Assembly: GCA_021613535.1 (NCBI GenBank)
Contig: CP075496.1
Coordinates: 1,798,001-1,862,000, forward strand
Origin: Adineta vaga
Lineage: Eukaryota; Rotifera
DNA length: 64,000 bases
Direction: 5' to 3'
The notes under the pieces were generated by a model. The model was not told the DNA's origin and did no database searches. It saw only the letters and a list, made by a program, of their open reading frames with translations. A program made the position numbers and the translations under genes. This document shows, piece after piece, positions 12,838-25,056 of the stretch; the first letter of the stretch is position 1; every line of letters begins with the position of its first letter.

Positions 12838-15800
12838 ATGAGTTGGCAACCAGTACAAGCAGATGATCTTCAAAAAATTCTAACCTTATTACGACAATCC
12901 CAATCACCTGATACTGAAATCCAACGGCAAGTTCAAGCACAATTAGAATCACTTAATCAATATCCGGATTTTCATAAATATCTTGTTTATATTCTAACAA
13001 AATTAATTGACGAACAAGAAGCAACACGATCATTATCAGGATTAATTTTAAAAAATAATGCTAAATCACATTATGAGAAATTTCCTGATGAAGTTCGATC
13101 TTATATTAAACAAGAATGTTTATCAGCATTAGGCGATCATTCACCATTAATTCGTGCAACTGTCGGTATATTAGTAACAACAATAGTGACGAAAGGTTCA
13201 TTAGAACAATGGCCAACTCTCTTAGAACATCTTTATACATGTTTGGATTCTCCGGATGTGAATTTATGTGAAGGTGCATTTGGTGCATTACAGAAAATTT
13301 GTGAAGACAGTGCTGATCAACTTGAAAATGCTCCAACACAACCATTGAATGTTTTAATACCAAAATTTATTCAATATTTTCGTCATTCTTATTCAAAAGT
13401 TCGATCACATGCGATTGCGTAAGTTTTCAATCGATTATTGAACAAAATGAGAAGACAAAATTTTCTATTTCTTTTAGTTGTGTTAATGAATTCATTACTC
13501 CGCGTGCAACAGCATTAATGGCGAACATTGATTTATTTCTTGAAAATTTATTTCAATTAGCCAATGATACAGATTCCGATGTTCGAAAGCATGTTTGTCG
13601 AGCATTAGTTATGTTAGTTGAAGTTCGAATTGAACGTTTACTTCCACATATGCAACAAATTATTGAATATATGTTAATCACATCACAAGATAGTGATGAT
13701 ACAGTGGCATTAGAAGCTTGTGAATTTTGGTTAATGATCGCTGATCAAGCGATATGTCGAGATATTCTTCAACCATATTTAGATAAATTATTACCTGTTT
13801 TATGTAAAAATATGAAATATTCCGAAATGGATGTGATCATTTTACAAGGTGATATTGATGATGACGAAAATGTACCGGATCGAATTGAAGATATTCGTCC
13901 AAGATTTCATCGTACACGTTCAAGACAACATGCACAACATTTTCCGGACGATTCGAATTTAATCGATACGAATAATAATTCAACAACACCACCGAATAGT
14001 CAAACACAAGATGCGAATGAGAATGAAGATGACGAAGATGATGATGATGATGGTTCAGGTATGAAAACGAACGAAATATTTTATCAGAAAATAATTACAT
14101 TCAACGATATATTCTTCCTTTCAGGTGTCAATGCTGATCAAGCAACAGAGTGGAATTTAAGAAAATGTTCTGCAGCTGCTCTTGATATTCTATCAAATGT
14201 CTTTCGTGATATTATTCTTCCGATTTTATTACCTATTTTACAAGAAATGTTATTTCATACTAATTGGCAAATAAAAGAAAGCGGAATACTTGTTCTAGGT
14301 GCTATTGCTGAAGGTTGTTCATTTGGTTTAATTCCACATCTACCTGATCTTGTGGATTATTTAATAAAATGTTTAAATGATAAAAAACCATTAGTACGTT
14401 CAATTACTTGTTGGACATTATCAAGATATTCAACATGGATTGTACGAAATGAAGCTCAACATAATCGATTTCTTATACCATTGATGTCGGAATTATTGAA
14501 AAGAATTTTAGATGCAAATAAAAAAGTAGTAAACTATGATTGATATTAATTCATTCTACGATAGATTTTCTAGGTTCAAGAAGCAGCATGTAGTGCATTT
14601 GCAACTTTAGAAGAAGAAGCATGTATACAAATGGTTCCCTATTTAAAACAAATTCTTGAAACTTTAGTTCATGCATTTCGTAAATATCAAGCAAAAAATT
14701 TATTAATTCTCTACGATGCAATTGGAACTCTAGCGGATAGTGTGGGTTCACATTTAAATCATCCTGATTATATACAATTATTAATGCCACCATTAATTGA
14801 ACGATGGAATATTTTAAAAAATGATGATAAAGATCTTTTTCCATTACTTGAATGTCTTTCATCAATTGCAACTGCTTTACAAACAGGTTTTCTTCCGTAT
14901 TGTGAACCTGTTTTTGTTCGATGTATCGTACTTGTACAACAAACAATAGAAGCCAATGGATCAGATTCACCACTGGAAAAAGATTTCATGATTGTGGCTT
15001 TAGATTTACTTTCTGGTTTAGTCGAAGGATTAGGTAAATTAATAAAATTCACTTATTTGCATAGTAAAACGGAAAGCGAGAGTTTGATTTTATTATTATT
15101 AATAATAATAATAATGCCACATATATTTGATTATTGACAACAAACATAAGTTTGTCATAACTCATAATCAATGACAGATACTTGAAAAAGTCAACTAATT
15201 CAATTGAATTCTATTGTTTACTTTATATCTAGGTTCTAATATTGATCCACTCGTTGAACGATCAAATCTTTTACCATTACTTGAACGTTGTGCACAAGAT
15301 CCCATGGCTGAAGTTCGTCAAAGTTCTTTTGCATTATTAGGTGATTTAACAAAAGCATGTTTTCGTCATGTTCAAAAACATTTAAATTTCTTTTTACCAA
15401 TCTTAACACAAAATCTCAATCCTCAACATGTTAGTGTTTGTAATAATGCAATATGGGCTATTGGTGAAATCGCAATTCAAATCGGTGGAGAAATTCAACC
15501 ATTTGTTTCGATTATTCTTGAATCTTTAATCTTAATTATTAATCGAACTAATACACCAAAAACACTCTTAGAAAATACTTCGATTACTATTGGACGTTTA
15601 GGTCTTGTCTGTCCAAATGATGTTTCAATTCAATTAGCACGTTTCATTCGTCCATGGTGTATTGCATTACGAAATATTCGTGATAATGAAGAGAAAGATT
15701 CCGCTTTTCGCGGCATATGTAATATGATTATTTTAAATCCATTAGGTGTTACCAATGAATTTATTTATGTTTGTGATGCAATTGCTTCATGGGAAAAACC

Positions 15801-15939
15801 ACCAATGGAATTATATACAAAATTTCGAGATATTTTATTTACATTTAAACAAGAATTTGGTGATGAACAATGGAATCAATTGACTGATCGATTTCCTTTG
15901 CCACTTAAACAACGTCTTCAAACTCATTATGGTATTTAA
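12838..15939 (+). CDS. TNPO1: Transportin-1 (importin beta-2) nuclear import receptor
   Basis: Five exons (12838-13418, 13478-14058, 14125-14525, 14574-15033, 15233-15939) give about 909 residues, against about 898 for human TNPO1. The start [18 protein letters not shown] and end [15 protein letters not shown] match the family closely, as do [11 protein letters not shown] and [12 protein letters not shown] between them. The protein is a HEAT-repeat solenoid that binds PY-NLS cargoes and RanGTP and carries them into the nucleus. The acidic H8 loop, which helps release cargo, is visible as an Asn/Asp/Glu-rich segment ending near 14058 and is interrupted by an intron. The intron after 15033 (199 nt) is the longest in the gene. 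I see no sign of damage. Confidence 0.95.
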
Positions 15940-16835
15940 TTACTCTCCCTTATGTTTCCTTTCAATTCGACGATAAGACAATCGTTTTTCTATTTGATTT
16001 TGTTCCTTTTTTTCTCTCTCGTTTTGACTAGTTTATATGATCTTAAAAATAGAATAAAACTCGTCGTAAAAGAAAACATGAACAAAAGTTTGGTTTGTTT
16101 TTTTTCGTGATTTTTGTTTTTTTTTCAGATGAAATTTTTTTTTGACTATTTTAATGTAGAAAATAATAACTTATTTCAAATATGTTTGGTTTTTATATGT
16201 CAGATCAAAGTTTTCTTTTTATTTTTTAGAAAGAATACTATTGTTTTTGTTTTTGTTCTCATTTCTCATTTTAGATCTATGAATTTTTACCGTACGACGT
16301 TGATATTGAATGTCGGCCCATATTTTCTTTGAGCAAATTTAATAAAGAAAAAGAATCTCACGTTTATTTTCATTCAATATTTATCATCTTTATCAAACCT
16401 TCATAAGTTCCGCAAATAAAAAGCCTATAAATGTGTTCAAAACGGTGTAAAATAATATATTCACGTGTACACATCTTCCTTTTTCTTTTTTCTTCAATAT
16501 AATAAAACATGTACGTGTCAGTTTCTCGTTGTCTCCAACGTTTTTTTTTTCTTCTCCTTTCCAGTTTTGTTTATGCATATGGACATGTAAAATGTCATAT
16601 ACTGCTTATTACGCATGCATACATTTATACTTTTCTTATGATTTATTCGGTGTGTTACGTTAAATATTTCTTTTTTCCTTTTCTTCGCTCAAAAACTTTC
16701 TTTTCTTATCAATCGTCACAGTTGAGCACACTGTAAATAAAGAGAAATCGAGATGAAGATGATTTCTTTTTTTTTCTTCTGTCGTCTTTTGGTTAGTTAA
16801 AATTCAATTTTAGATCGACGACAGCTGGTCTGTCC
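15940..16835. other. 3' UTR of transportin-1 and upstream region of the next gene
   Basis: T-rich and A-rich low-complexity sequence with AATAAA-like words near 16052 and 16340. Short frames (for example 16114-16332) translate into Phe-rich strings without domain features and are not called. The 3' part, ending just before the ATG at 16836, probably holds the promoter and UTR of the kinectin-like gene. Confidence 0.5.
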
Positions 16836-18924
16836 ATGGATTACACAGCTATTCTTCTTGGATTTCTGGTCATAATTGTGATTATTCTATTTCTGGGTGC
16901 TTTGAATTATTTTCTCGGACGACCTCAATCAAATGTGATTGTATCGGACAAAAAATCTTCATCCGACTCAATTAATCAACAACAACAACAACAAACAACA
17001 AGTCGTATGAATCCTTGTAGTATTCGTCGAAAACAAGCTCGAATGGCAAAGAAAAATCAACGTTTACAACAAGCCAAAGTGACAAATGAGAATTTAAATA
17101 GTAATACTAATGATAATTTAAACAAACAAGAAACAATTAAATCTAAGAAAGATGAAGAAGAGGAAGAAGAAGGGGAAGAATCACAAATTGAATCATCGAT
17201 ACAACCAACTGATGAAGAACAAGAATTTTATGATGTTATCAAAACTGATGAAGTGTCCACGATATCTCCTTCGACATCTAATCAACAAGATCAAGAGCCA
17301 CTCATACCGGTTAAACAACGAAAAAAGAATAAAAACAATCAAATTCTTAATAAATCATCGAATTCTTCTTCAGTTGAACCTACATTACCAAAACCTGATC
17401 CGATTCAACCTTCAAAACCACAAGCAAATGTCGTACCTGTTAAACAAACACAAGCATCTATACTTTCATCAAACATTTCATTAGATAAAACATCTAAGTC
17501 AAATGGTAATTTATCGTCACCTTCATATAACATCTACGCATATTCTGGACACAATTCTGTTCCACCAAGATTTCAACAACGACAGCAGAAAGATTTCAAT
17601 GCAACACAAAAACTTCGAAGAAGAAAAGCATCTACACCAATCAAAAAATCATCTATTCAACCTGAATCAGCTGCACGGCAGAATGATTTCATTCCATTAA
17701 CGACAAGACAACAATCAACAAATCAAAATGGATATTCATCAGAATCCGATAATCTATCAGGTAGAAATCCTTTTTTCTTTCAATTCTTTGAACTTTTAAA
17801 TTTTCATAGAAACACCATCGACAATTCATACTGATAATATAAATCGTAGTTCAACAATATCTACATCAACAGATTCTCAATTATCTTTACTTCGTTCCTC
17901 ATCAACACCGAATACCATTATTGATGAATTAGTTACTCTTTTCGATAGTGTTTCATTTTCTTCGGAAGAACTTGAAGTTATTCTAAATAAAATCACAACA
18001 AAACAATTATTAAATCGACAAGATTGGCAACGTTTATTAGCAACCAATTCAGCGAAAACTGATAAAGCAATCGAACGAATTCTCGAAGAAACTTATCGTA
18101 GTCAAGCAAAAATTCTTGCAATTGAATTACAAAATGAAAAGAATCGTGTTTTAGAATTAACTAAAGTTAATTCAGAAATGGATAATGCAATTCGACAATT
18201 ACAACAACCAAATAACACTCTTATTCCCTATCAACAAACAATTCATTCCTATCAAATACAACTTCGTCGTTTAACAGATGATAATGCTCGTTTAGCTCAT
18301 CAATTACATGCATGTTCAATGATGCCTGGTTCGATCAATGAATTGAAACAACAACAACAAATTCTCAATGAACAATTACAACAATTAACAATGAGAAATA
18401 GTACTTTGGAAAAAGAAGTTTCTGATGGTGATCGTGCGAGTAAACATGCAGCAGAGATTTATAGGAAAGGTATTTAGATAGATTTCGTAAGAGAATTAAT
18501 TTCTAATTAAATTTACATTTTAGCTGATGCACAGAAACAAGAACGAATCGAACAAATGATTGCTGACATAAATAAATATAAAAAAATTGATAAAGATCTA
18601 ATGATACTTCAACAAAAACATAAAGAATTAGAAAAAAATTCGAAAACAAAACTCAATGATCTCATTCAACAACGAAATGAATTACAAAAATCATGTGAAA
18701 AATTGAAAGAACAACTTCAAGATGATGAACAAATCAAAATTCAATATGATCAATTAATACAAAATCAAACTCAAGTTACGAATCTCGATGAACTTCAACA
18801 AGAATTAGTTGAAGTCAAACTGAAAAATGATAAACTTAGACAACGAAATTGGAAAATTATCGAACAATTGAATAAACTTCAAGAGAAAAAAGAACAACAA
18901 TTAATCTCAACTGATTCAATTTGA
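16836..18924 (+). CDS. Kinectin / p180 (RRBP1)-like ER coiled-coil membrane protein
   Basis: Three exons (16836-17760, 17810-18469, 18524-18924) give about 661 residues. Residues 5-28 form one hydrophobic segment (LLGFLVIIVIILFLGALNYF) that would act as an N-terminal signal anchor. A long polar, basic and Ser/Gln-rich stretch follows, with the cluster RRKQARMAKKNQR. The C-terminal half is heptad-rich coiled coil (for example LDELQQELVEVKLKNDKLRQ). Before it, a segment like LVTLFDSVSFSSEELEVIL resembles the region of kinectin with FKDFLLSLKTMMFSEDE. Kinectin and p180 are ER proteins that bind kinesin, ribosomes or microtubules. The order (N-terminal anchor, basic linker, coiled coil) supports the call; sequence identity is weak, and another ER-anchored coiled-coil protein is possible. 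It is shorter than vertebrate p180 or kinectin and lacks tandem decapeptide repeats. Confidence 0.55.
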
Positions 18925-19137
18925 TCGACGCATTTTCTATTGAATCTCTTTCGTCCAAAATTTTTCTTTGTAAAAATAAAATTTTATTGCAATTTGATTG
19001 GTCTTTCTCAATCGATTTGTTTTGTGATAAATTTATTAATTAATAAAAAAAAATCTTTTTCGTTTTGTTTTCTTCTTGTTAATTTTATTTCTTGTTATTA
19101 GGCATTTGATTCAATTTCTTTTTCAATCATTTAGATC

Positions 19138-20831
19138 ATGATTGTAACTAAGCTTTTGTGGATTTGTTTGATCTTAGTTTTCAAAGATATTCAAGGCGAA
19201 TTGATTCAATTATCATCCGCTAATATTTCACAATATCTTCAAGATCACGTTACTTTTGTGAAATTCTATACAGATTGGTGAGTTTGAAACGAAACAAAGA
19301 AAAGAAATGATTAGATTTGGACTTTGTTTAGGTGTCCACATTGCAAAAAACTTGAATCAACATGGAAACAGTATGCGAATATGAAAGAGAATGGTGATCT
19401 GCATGTAGCACAAGTAAGATTTGTTTATAATAACTTCCAATTTTCTCAAGATAAGACCATCTGTTTTGTAGTCATACATGTCGTTAATCTTTATAAGCAT
19501 TCACGTTTCATTAATACTTTTTACAGGTTGATTGTTCGGCTAATGCATTACTATGTTCTGATCATGATATATTCGGTTATCCAACGTAAGTTTTCATCAT
19601 GAAATCATTTTGATTTTCTCAATAATCATTTCATTCTAGTATTAAATTATTCATTCGTGGAAGTGGAGCACGATATAATGGTCAACGTCAAATAGAATCA
19701 TTTGATAAATTTTATCAACAAAAAATCGCCGAAGATGCTAATGTACATATCAATTGTTCTATATATCTATATCGATAGTTTACTTATCTCATTCTCTATT
19801 TAGCTCGAAGATAGTGTTTCAACAAAAGCTGCTGTTGTAGAATTAACCAACGAAAATTTTGACGAAATGACTTCCAAAAAATTTGCATTTATTGTCTTCT
19901 TTGCTCCTTGGTGTACACATTGTCAAGTTCTCAAACCTATTTTTCAAGACTTAGCTAAACAAATGATCAGTACTCAACGATTACTCTTTGCTACAGTAGA
20001 TTGATTTGAATAAGAAAATGCAAATTCTTCATTTAATCTTCAATTATTTAGGTTGATTGTACAACTCAAAGTAATCTATGTACAAAACATGCTGTTAAAG
20101 GTTATCCAACATTGATTTGGTTTGAAAATGGTGTTGAAGTAAATCTTACTAAACATTAAGTTTTGTATCGAATATCAAACGATGTTATCTTTTTTTTCTT
20201 CTTAGAAAGATCGCTATGTTCAACATAGAGAAGTAGAAAAAATGAGAAATTATATTGAACAAAATATGAAAGATGCTGAATCATTAGTCCTAGAAGCATC
20301 ATCAGAACAACAACAAGAACAATCGGAAGAAAGTATAGAAAAACTATCTCCGGTAAATAAATATCGATAAAGAATAAAGTTGATCGTAGTTTTTTTGAAT
20401 TTAGAATGATAATCTTCTTAGTGTTAAAACATTTACTCAAGGTGTTAGTTTTGAAGGTTATGCATTCGTTAATTTCGGTGCTCCATGGTGTTCACATTGT
20501 CAAAAATTAGCACCAGTATGGAAGCAACTTGCTCAACGGTTTAGTAAGAATGAAGATATACGTATTTCACGAGTGGATTGTACGGCAAGTGAATCATTAT
20601 GTCGAGATTATGGAGTAAATTTCTTTGGTTTTATTATGATATTTTTCATTTTGATTTTCTAATTAGATTCGTGCTTTTCCTACTGTAATTCTTTTTCGAT
20701 ATGGAGAATCGAAAGTGGAATATAATGGTGCAAGAGATTATGAATCAATGTATAATTTTCTCGTTAGTCAATTGGAATTTTTTGGTGATGAATATTTATT
20801 AAAACAAGATAATGAGATTAAAAATAATTAA
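19138..20831 (+). CDS. TXNDC5/ERp46-like protein with three thioredoxin domains
   Basis: Nine exons (19138-19277, 19332-19413, 19527-19585, 19640-19742, 19804-19995, 20052-20138, 20206-20352, 20405-20614, 20667-20831) give about 394 residues. The N-terminus has a signal peptide (MIVTKLLWICLILVFKDIQG). Three thioredoxin folds follow, with active sites DWCPHC, PWCTHC and PWCSHC. Each is followed by a VDC segment and a cis-proline loop (GYPTI, GYPTL, AFPTV). Such proteins introduce disulfides into secretory clients in the ER. The three-domain order matches TXNDC5. Two oddities: none of the active sites is the usual CGHC, and the C-terminus ends EIKNN with no KDEL-type retrieval signal. A Gln/Glu-rich linker lies before domain three. 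Confidence 0.82.
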
Positions 20832-22248
20832 AAGATATTATAAATCATTGCTGCAGTGGTGTTGTTGTTATTTGTTTCTTTTTAGTGTGATGGTTTTGCA
20901 CATATATATATGACAATCATGTTAATCTTTTGGGAAAAATAAATATATTTTCAAACAAAAACAAAACAAAAAACTAACCCGAAGATCTCTTGAGATAAGT
21001 TATTAGATATAAAAGTCGTGTTGATTACTCTCTTCAATGCTTCTTTTCTTCTCTTATCGTGAACTTCTTACATGAATCAATCGAATGAGATATTTTTAGA
21101 CTTAAATTCTTAATAAAACGATCAATGTTTAGTATTGATCTACGGAAATTCAAATTAAATGACTTTCAAGCGTAATGTCACATACATTCGAACAATCTTG
21201 GCACATCCTGTTCTAACAAACGGGAAATGAAAATACAATAGATTAGGAGTACTTTCGGATCGTGTTCTTTGTCCGATTATAACTGTAAGCATATAGGAGA
21301 TATAAATATATATAACTATGTGTAAATTTATGTCCTTGTGTGTAGGCTAATGTGTTACTGCTAGTAGCGATGAATAATCAAAGAAAAAAAATGCTCTTTT
21401 CAAGAAATGTAAAGACGTCATTTTGGAATTCAGTGAAATAGAAATCTCATTAACAAATATAAGATAATGAGAAATAAATCGAGTGAAAGATAATATTTTT
21501 AATTTTTTTTTTTCGAGAATACTTCAATGAAAATCTTTTGTTATGTAGATCTTGATTTATATCATTAGAAATCATATTTATTTAGAATCGTTTAATCTAT
21601 AAATAAAAAGAATGAATATTGTTTAATTATAAATCGATCTCACGACGATTTTAATAACAAGTTAAAAGTTTATTGAAAATCTTATAATTCATTGAGCTTC
21701 TTAAAATGTTTTAAACTTTAAAAAACGTTTAGTTAATCTCGAATTACAAGTAATCGAATTGAATTTTATGTAAATTAATCATATACTCTAAAGTCAATTT
21801 CATGGTTTGACATATTTTCTCAAGCCCTATTCTTTCTTTTGAGTTCTATGTTTCTACCATTTCAAGCACAACATCTCTTTTATTTGACTAATTTATGACT
21901 CACATCAATGATTATTCTTCCGAAGTATGTTTCTTGACCTAACAAAGTGAAAAGATCTGTTTAAATGACTAAAACTAAATTTCTATTTATCTGATAATTT
22001 GCGCATTACAAAAAGCTTAACTAAATCTTTCTAAATATAATTATTCCAATCATGCATTTCTTTACATGATACTTCGATAAATATCGTCTTCGAATATATT
22101 AATTGTCTAGAGAAACATGAGTAATATTGTTTTCGTCTGACAAAATTTTTCAGCCCGTAATAAAACCTTAGAAAATTTTCTTCATGATTGCTTTCCAATT
22201 ATTGACGCTATCAAATGCAGCTGCTTTGTCAGTTACAATCGCTCTTAT

Positions 22249-22267
22249 CTCTCTCTCTCTCTCTCTC
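22249..22267. repeat. CT dinucleotide microsatellite
   Basis: About ten CT units lie roughly 60 bases upstream of a TATA box. A CT/GA tract at this position may be a simple repeat or a promoter-proximal GAGA-type element; the sequence cannot say which. Confidence 0.8.
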
Positions 22268-22323
22268 CAAATCGTATGATACTATTTCGTTCTGTTGCTC
22301 GCTAGATGTACTTGTAGAAACTC

Positions 22324-22330
22324 TATAAAA
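22324..22330 (+). promoter_or_regulatory. TATA box of the stanniocalcin-like gene
   Basis: TATAAAA lies 36 bases before the ATG at 22366, so transcription would start only a few bases before the start codon and give a very short 5' UTR. Confidence 0.6.
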
Positions 22331-22365
22331 CAACAACTGTTTAAGATTCTTGTTTCATTAATACA

Positions 22366-22944
22366 ATGAATAATATGTTGATGTACTCGATACTCTTTGT
22401 ATATCTTTATTTGATAAGAATATCTTCTTCATCAATTGTTCAAGCAACAACACCGGTGAATCAAACATGTTTAAATTTTGGTCGAAATTATGATTGTCGA
22501 TTTTATCAATGTTTTGAAGAACGTTTTCCATGTGGTTCATCATACTGGATGTTAAAATGGGGTTATAAATATTGTACACGAATGCAAAAGGCTGCATTCA
22601 ATTTTGATAAAACTGGTCAAGATTTAATCAAAAAACTTTCTCATTGTTTAATTAATACAATCTTACGACATGATCTTTATAAATTTCGTGAAATGAATTG
22701 TGATGTTTTACGTTCAACTGGTCAACAAATCGTTCATGATTGTTATATAACAAATGCGAAACTTTTTTGTCAAGCATATCATGGAAAAAATCGTGATTGT
22801 TTCTTTCGATTAACTGATCATGATGATCGACATGATCTCAATGTTATACGAACATTAACAAGTGTTGGACAAAAATGTTTTCCAAAGAAAAAACTTGCTG
22901 ATATGAAACCCAAGAAGAAAATGAATCAATGTATAATAAATTAA
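22366..22944 (+). CDS. Secreted Cys-rich protein, stanniocalcin-like
   Basis: An intronless frame of 192 residues with an N-terminal signal peptide (MLMYSILFVYLYLIRISSSS, cut near residue 26). The mature part has about ten cysteines and a helical hormone-like core: CRFYQCFEERFPCG, then KYCTRMQKAAFNFDKTGQDL, then LSHCLINTIL, NCDVL and HDCYI. The spacing C...F...GQ..I...CL and C..H..CY resembles stanniocalcin (FDTQGKAFVKESLKC...EECY). Stanniocalcins are secreted glycoproteins that act on calcium/phosphate balance and inhibit pappalysin. An NQTC sequon occurs early in the mature chain. The tail is strongly basic (KKKLADMKPKKKMNQ). The resemblance is to the overall pattern; an unrelated invertebrate Cys-rich secreted family is the alternative. 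Confidence 0.5.
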   Translation: MNNMLMYSILFVYLYLIRISSSSIVQATTPVNQTCLNFGRNYDCRFYQCFEERFPCGSSYWMLKWGYKYCTRMQKAAFNFDKTGQDLIKKLSHCLINTILRHDLYKFREMNCDVLRSTGQQIVHDCYITNAKLFCQAYHGKNRDCFFRLTDHDDRHDLNVIRTLTSVGQKCFPKKKLADMKPKKKMNQCIIN

Positions 22945-24492
22945 CAAGAAAAGACATGCGTGTTTTCAATGCCGGAAATGAATAGAGCACATTGTTACAT
23001 TTAGTTGTTATTTAAGAGATCCTATATCAAACAATTTGTTTTTTTTTTAATTAAGGTTTTTCTTTCTACTAGAAATCAATACAACTACTTTTTTTTGTTA
23101 TTCTAAACGATAGTCTTTTGGAATAAGAATACGTTAACTTTACTGTATGACTTGCATGATTTCTTATCTGATAAATCTTTTATTTTAAAATAAGAATAAA
23201 AACAATTTCAAAAGATATTTCCTAATACATTTTCAATGAACTTCTTAATATTAGCGCTCATTTGAACTCGCTTGTTTTGAACGAAGGGTATTGACGTGCG
23301 TAGAAAATTCATTTCCGGTGATATATATTTATGAGACTAGAAAGGAATGAATTTCATAGAAGGTAGAGAGAGAGAGAGAGAGAGAAAATATTGAAGAAGA
23401 GAACAATTGAGTAGTCTTTTTCGCATGTAAATTGAATAATTTTCTTGACATATCTCAACATTTACTTATAACTTTTCTAGACAGAACAAAAGAGATGTAT
23501 GGGCGGAGAGAGAGAGAGACAGAGACAGAGACGAAAGAGCAAAATATAAAAGGAAAAAAAAGAAAACGATTCAGTTAGGTAGTTCCTAGTCGAGTCTCTA
23601 GATGATTAGTATAATCTTTTGTTAATTATCTTTGTAATGTGTGTCTTTTCGTTTTGTATTTGTCTCATTATTTTTTAATTATAGTCAATATCAATAATCT
23701 TCTAAGTAGAATTTATTTTGTTTTCTTTACATAATTAAATTTTTTTTCTCTAGATTGTTGAGTATTTGTTAATTTTATTTCTCAAAGGAAGAGAGACAGA
23801 GAATGAGAGAGAGACATGATAGAAATAATATTCAAAGTTACGTTCTATTCTTACATTATCTTAACAACAGAAAACAAATACTTAAGGAAACGAAAGACTG
23901 TTTATATGTTTCTTTTTTCAAGGATATGCTTCAAAAACATGACTTTCTATTCATCATCTTATTATTTCTATTATAATCTTTATGTTCTGTTTACACTCTC
24001 TATCTATTTTCACACATTTTGTCACTAACTGTGAGTTTTAGATCTTTGTCGAGCATATCTCTTTGCCCTAGTTAAAAGTATTATAATCGATTACTAATCA
24101 TCTATAAAAACGAAAGATAGACGAAGTATTTATTTCTACTTCACTGATTTCTCTATTCATTTCTTTGATTCATACAATCGAGTATGGAAATGACATTATT
24201 TCGTCTAATCTTCAATAAAGGAAATCAGTTCACCTATTTATTCTTTTCTTAATTCGACTTTATTGTAGTTCATGTCGACTAACATACTTATTTATTATTA
24301 ATATTCTATGCATTAGAGATTCGCTATCGATATTTATTTCAATCTTCTTAATAAATTCTTTGTAGGCGTATCGAACGGATCATTCATGAACGAATCGTCA
24401 TTTGAAGAGAAAGAACTATCTCTATAAGATTCGATTTTAGATAATTCACCAATTAACCTTTTTCTTGTACATCCAAAACCAACTACAAAATC
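22945..24492. other. Intergenic region with GA repeats, no gene recognised
   Basis: About 1.5 kb, AT-rich, with two GA-rich simple repeats (23365-23384 and about 23506-23533). The frame at 23816-24028 translates into Tyr/Phe-rich low complexity and is not called. The right end probably contains the promoter of the neuropeptide-like gene. Confidence 0.5.
23365..23384. repeat. AG dinucleotide microsatellite
   Basis: Ten uninterrupted AG units in non-coding DNA. A second, impure GA/GACA tract lies at about 23506-23533. Confidence 0.8.
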
Positions 24493-25056
24493 ATGCCAAC
24501 TATTGCATCATCAAGAACATTTTCTGTCATGTCATCATCTGTATCAACTCGAGGACATACATTTCTTTCTCAATTTATCTTAAGTATGACTTTAGTTATA
24601 CTTCTTGTAGGATTTTGTCCATACGTTTCTTCTTCACCAACACCATCGTCAATTGAACAAAACAAAAACGTCAACTATCAATCCAATGGTTTTCTCTTTG
24701 ATCCGAATGATTCTGAACAAACAGCAGAAGATGCAGCATTATTATCATCATCCGTCCAAGAAGTACTTACGGCCTCATCACCATCTTGGTATGTTCAGCC
24801 GCGTGCAAATGCTAATCAATTTTTAATTTCAAATCTCAATGATAATCAAATCATTGTGCCCAAACATTTTACACGATTTAATCATAATGTTCAAATCAAT
24901 GATGACGATGATGATGACGATTATATTCAAACGAACAAACGATCAACGGTGGGTAATAAAGGCACATTTTCCAAACTTAACAAGCGTAAACAATTAACCA
25001 AACCACCTATGGAAGTCATGAATGAAATTGTCAATTCGATTTATCTTAAACGTTAA
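24493..25056 (+). CDS. Secreted, dibasic-site precursor (neuropeptide-like), unidentified
   Basis: An intronless frame of 187 residues that I do not recognise. A hydrophobic segment at about residues 26-47 (FILSMTLVILLVGFCPYVSS) would work as a signal peptide, preceded by a Ser/Thr-rich lead; Met13 is an alternative start. There are no cysteines after it. The middle is acidic, ending in a run of eight Asp with one Tyr following. The C-terminal 40 residues contain KR at three places: TNKR, then a 13-residue peptide STVGNKGTFSKLN, then KR, then KQLTKPPMEVMNEIVNSIYL, then a final KR before the stop. A signal peptide, an acidic spacer and prohormone-convertase sites near the end are the layout of peptide hormone precursors. 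No known family motif (RFamide, C-terminal Gly amidation, cysteine pair) is visible. Confidence 0.55.
   Translation: MPTIASSRTFSVMSSSVSTRGHTFLSQFILSMTLVILLVGFCPYVSSSPTPSSIEQNKNVNYQSNGFLFDPNDSEQTAEDAALLSSSVQEVLTASSPSWYVQPRANANQFLISNLNDNQIIVPKHFTRFNHNVQINDDDDDDDYIQTNKRSTVGNKGTFSKLNKRKQLTKPPMEVMNEIVNSIYLKR

Larger units (their letters stand above)
20832..22365. other. Intergenic region; CT microsatellite and promoter at its right end
   Basis: About 1.5 kb of AT-rich sequence with no credible open frame. An AATAAA-like word near 20938 probably ends the upstream transcript. The rest has no recognised element until a CT repeat (22249-22267) and the TATA box of the next gene. Confidence 0.5.

Noticed and set aside
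14551-15052. Minus-strand frames opposite transportin-1
   Set aside because: Antisense to a transportin exon that matches the family closely.
16114-16736. Phe-rich short frames before the kinectin-like gene
   Set aside because: Composition of T-rich UTR; no protein-like features beyond hydrophobicity.
23816-24028. Short Tyr/Phe-rich plus frame
   Set aside because: AT-rich non-coding composition, no signal peptide cleavage site or family pattern.
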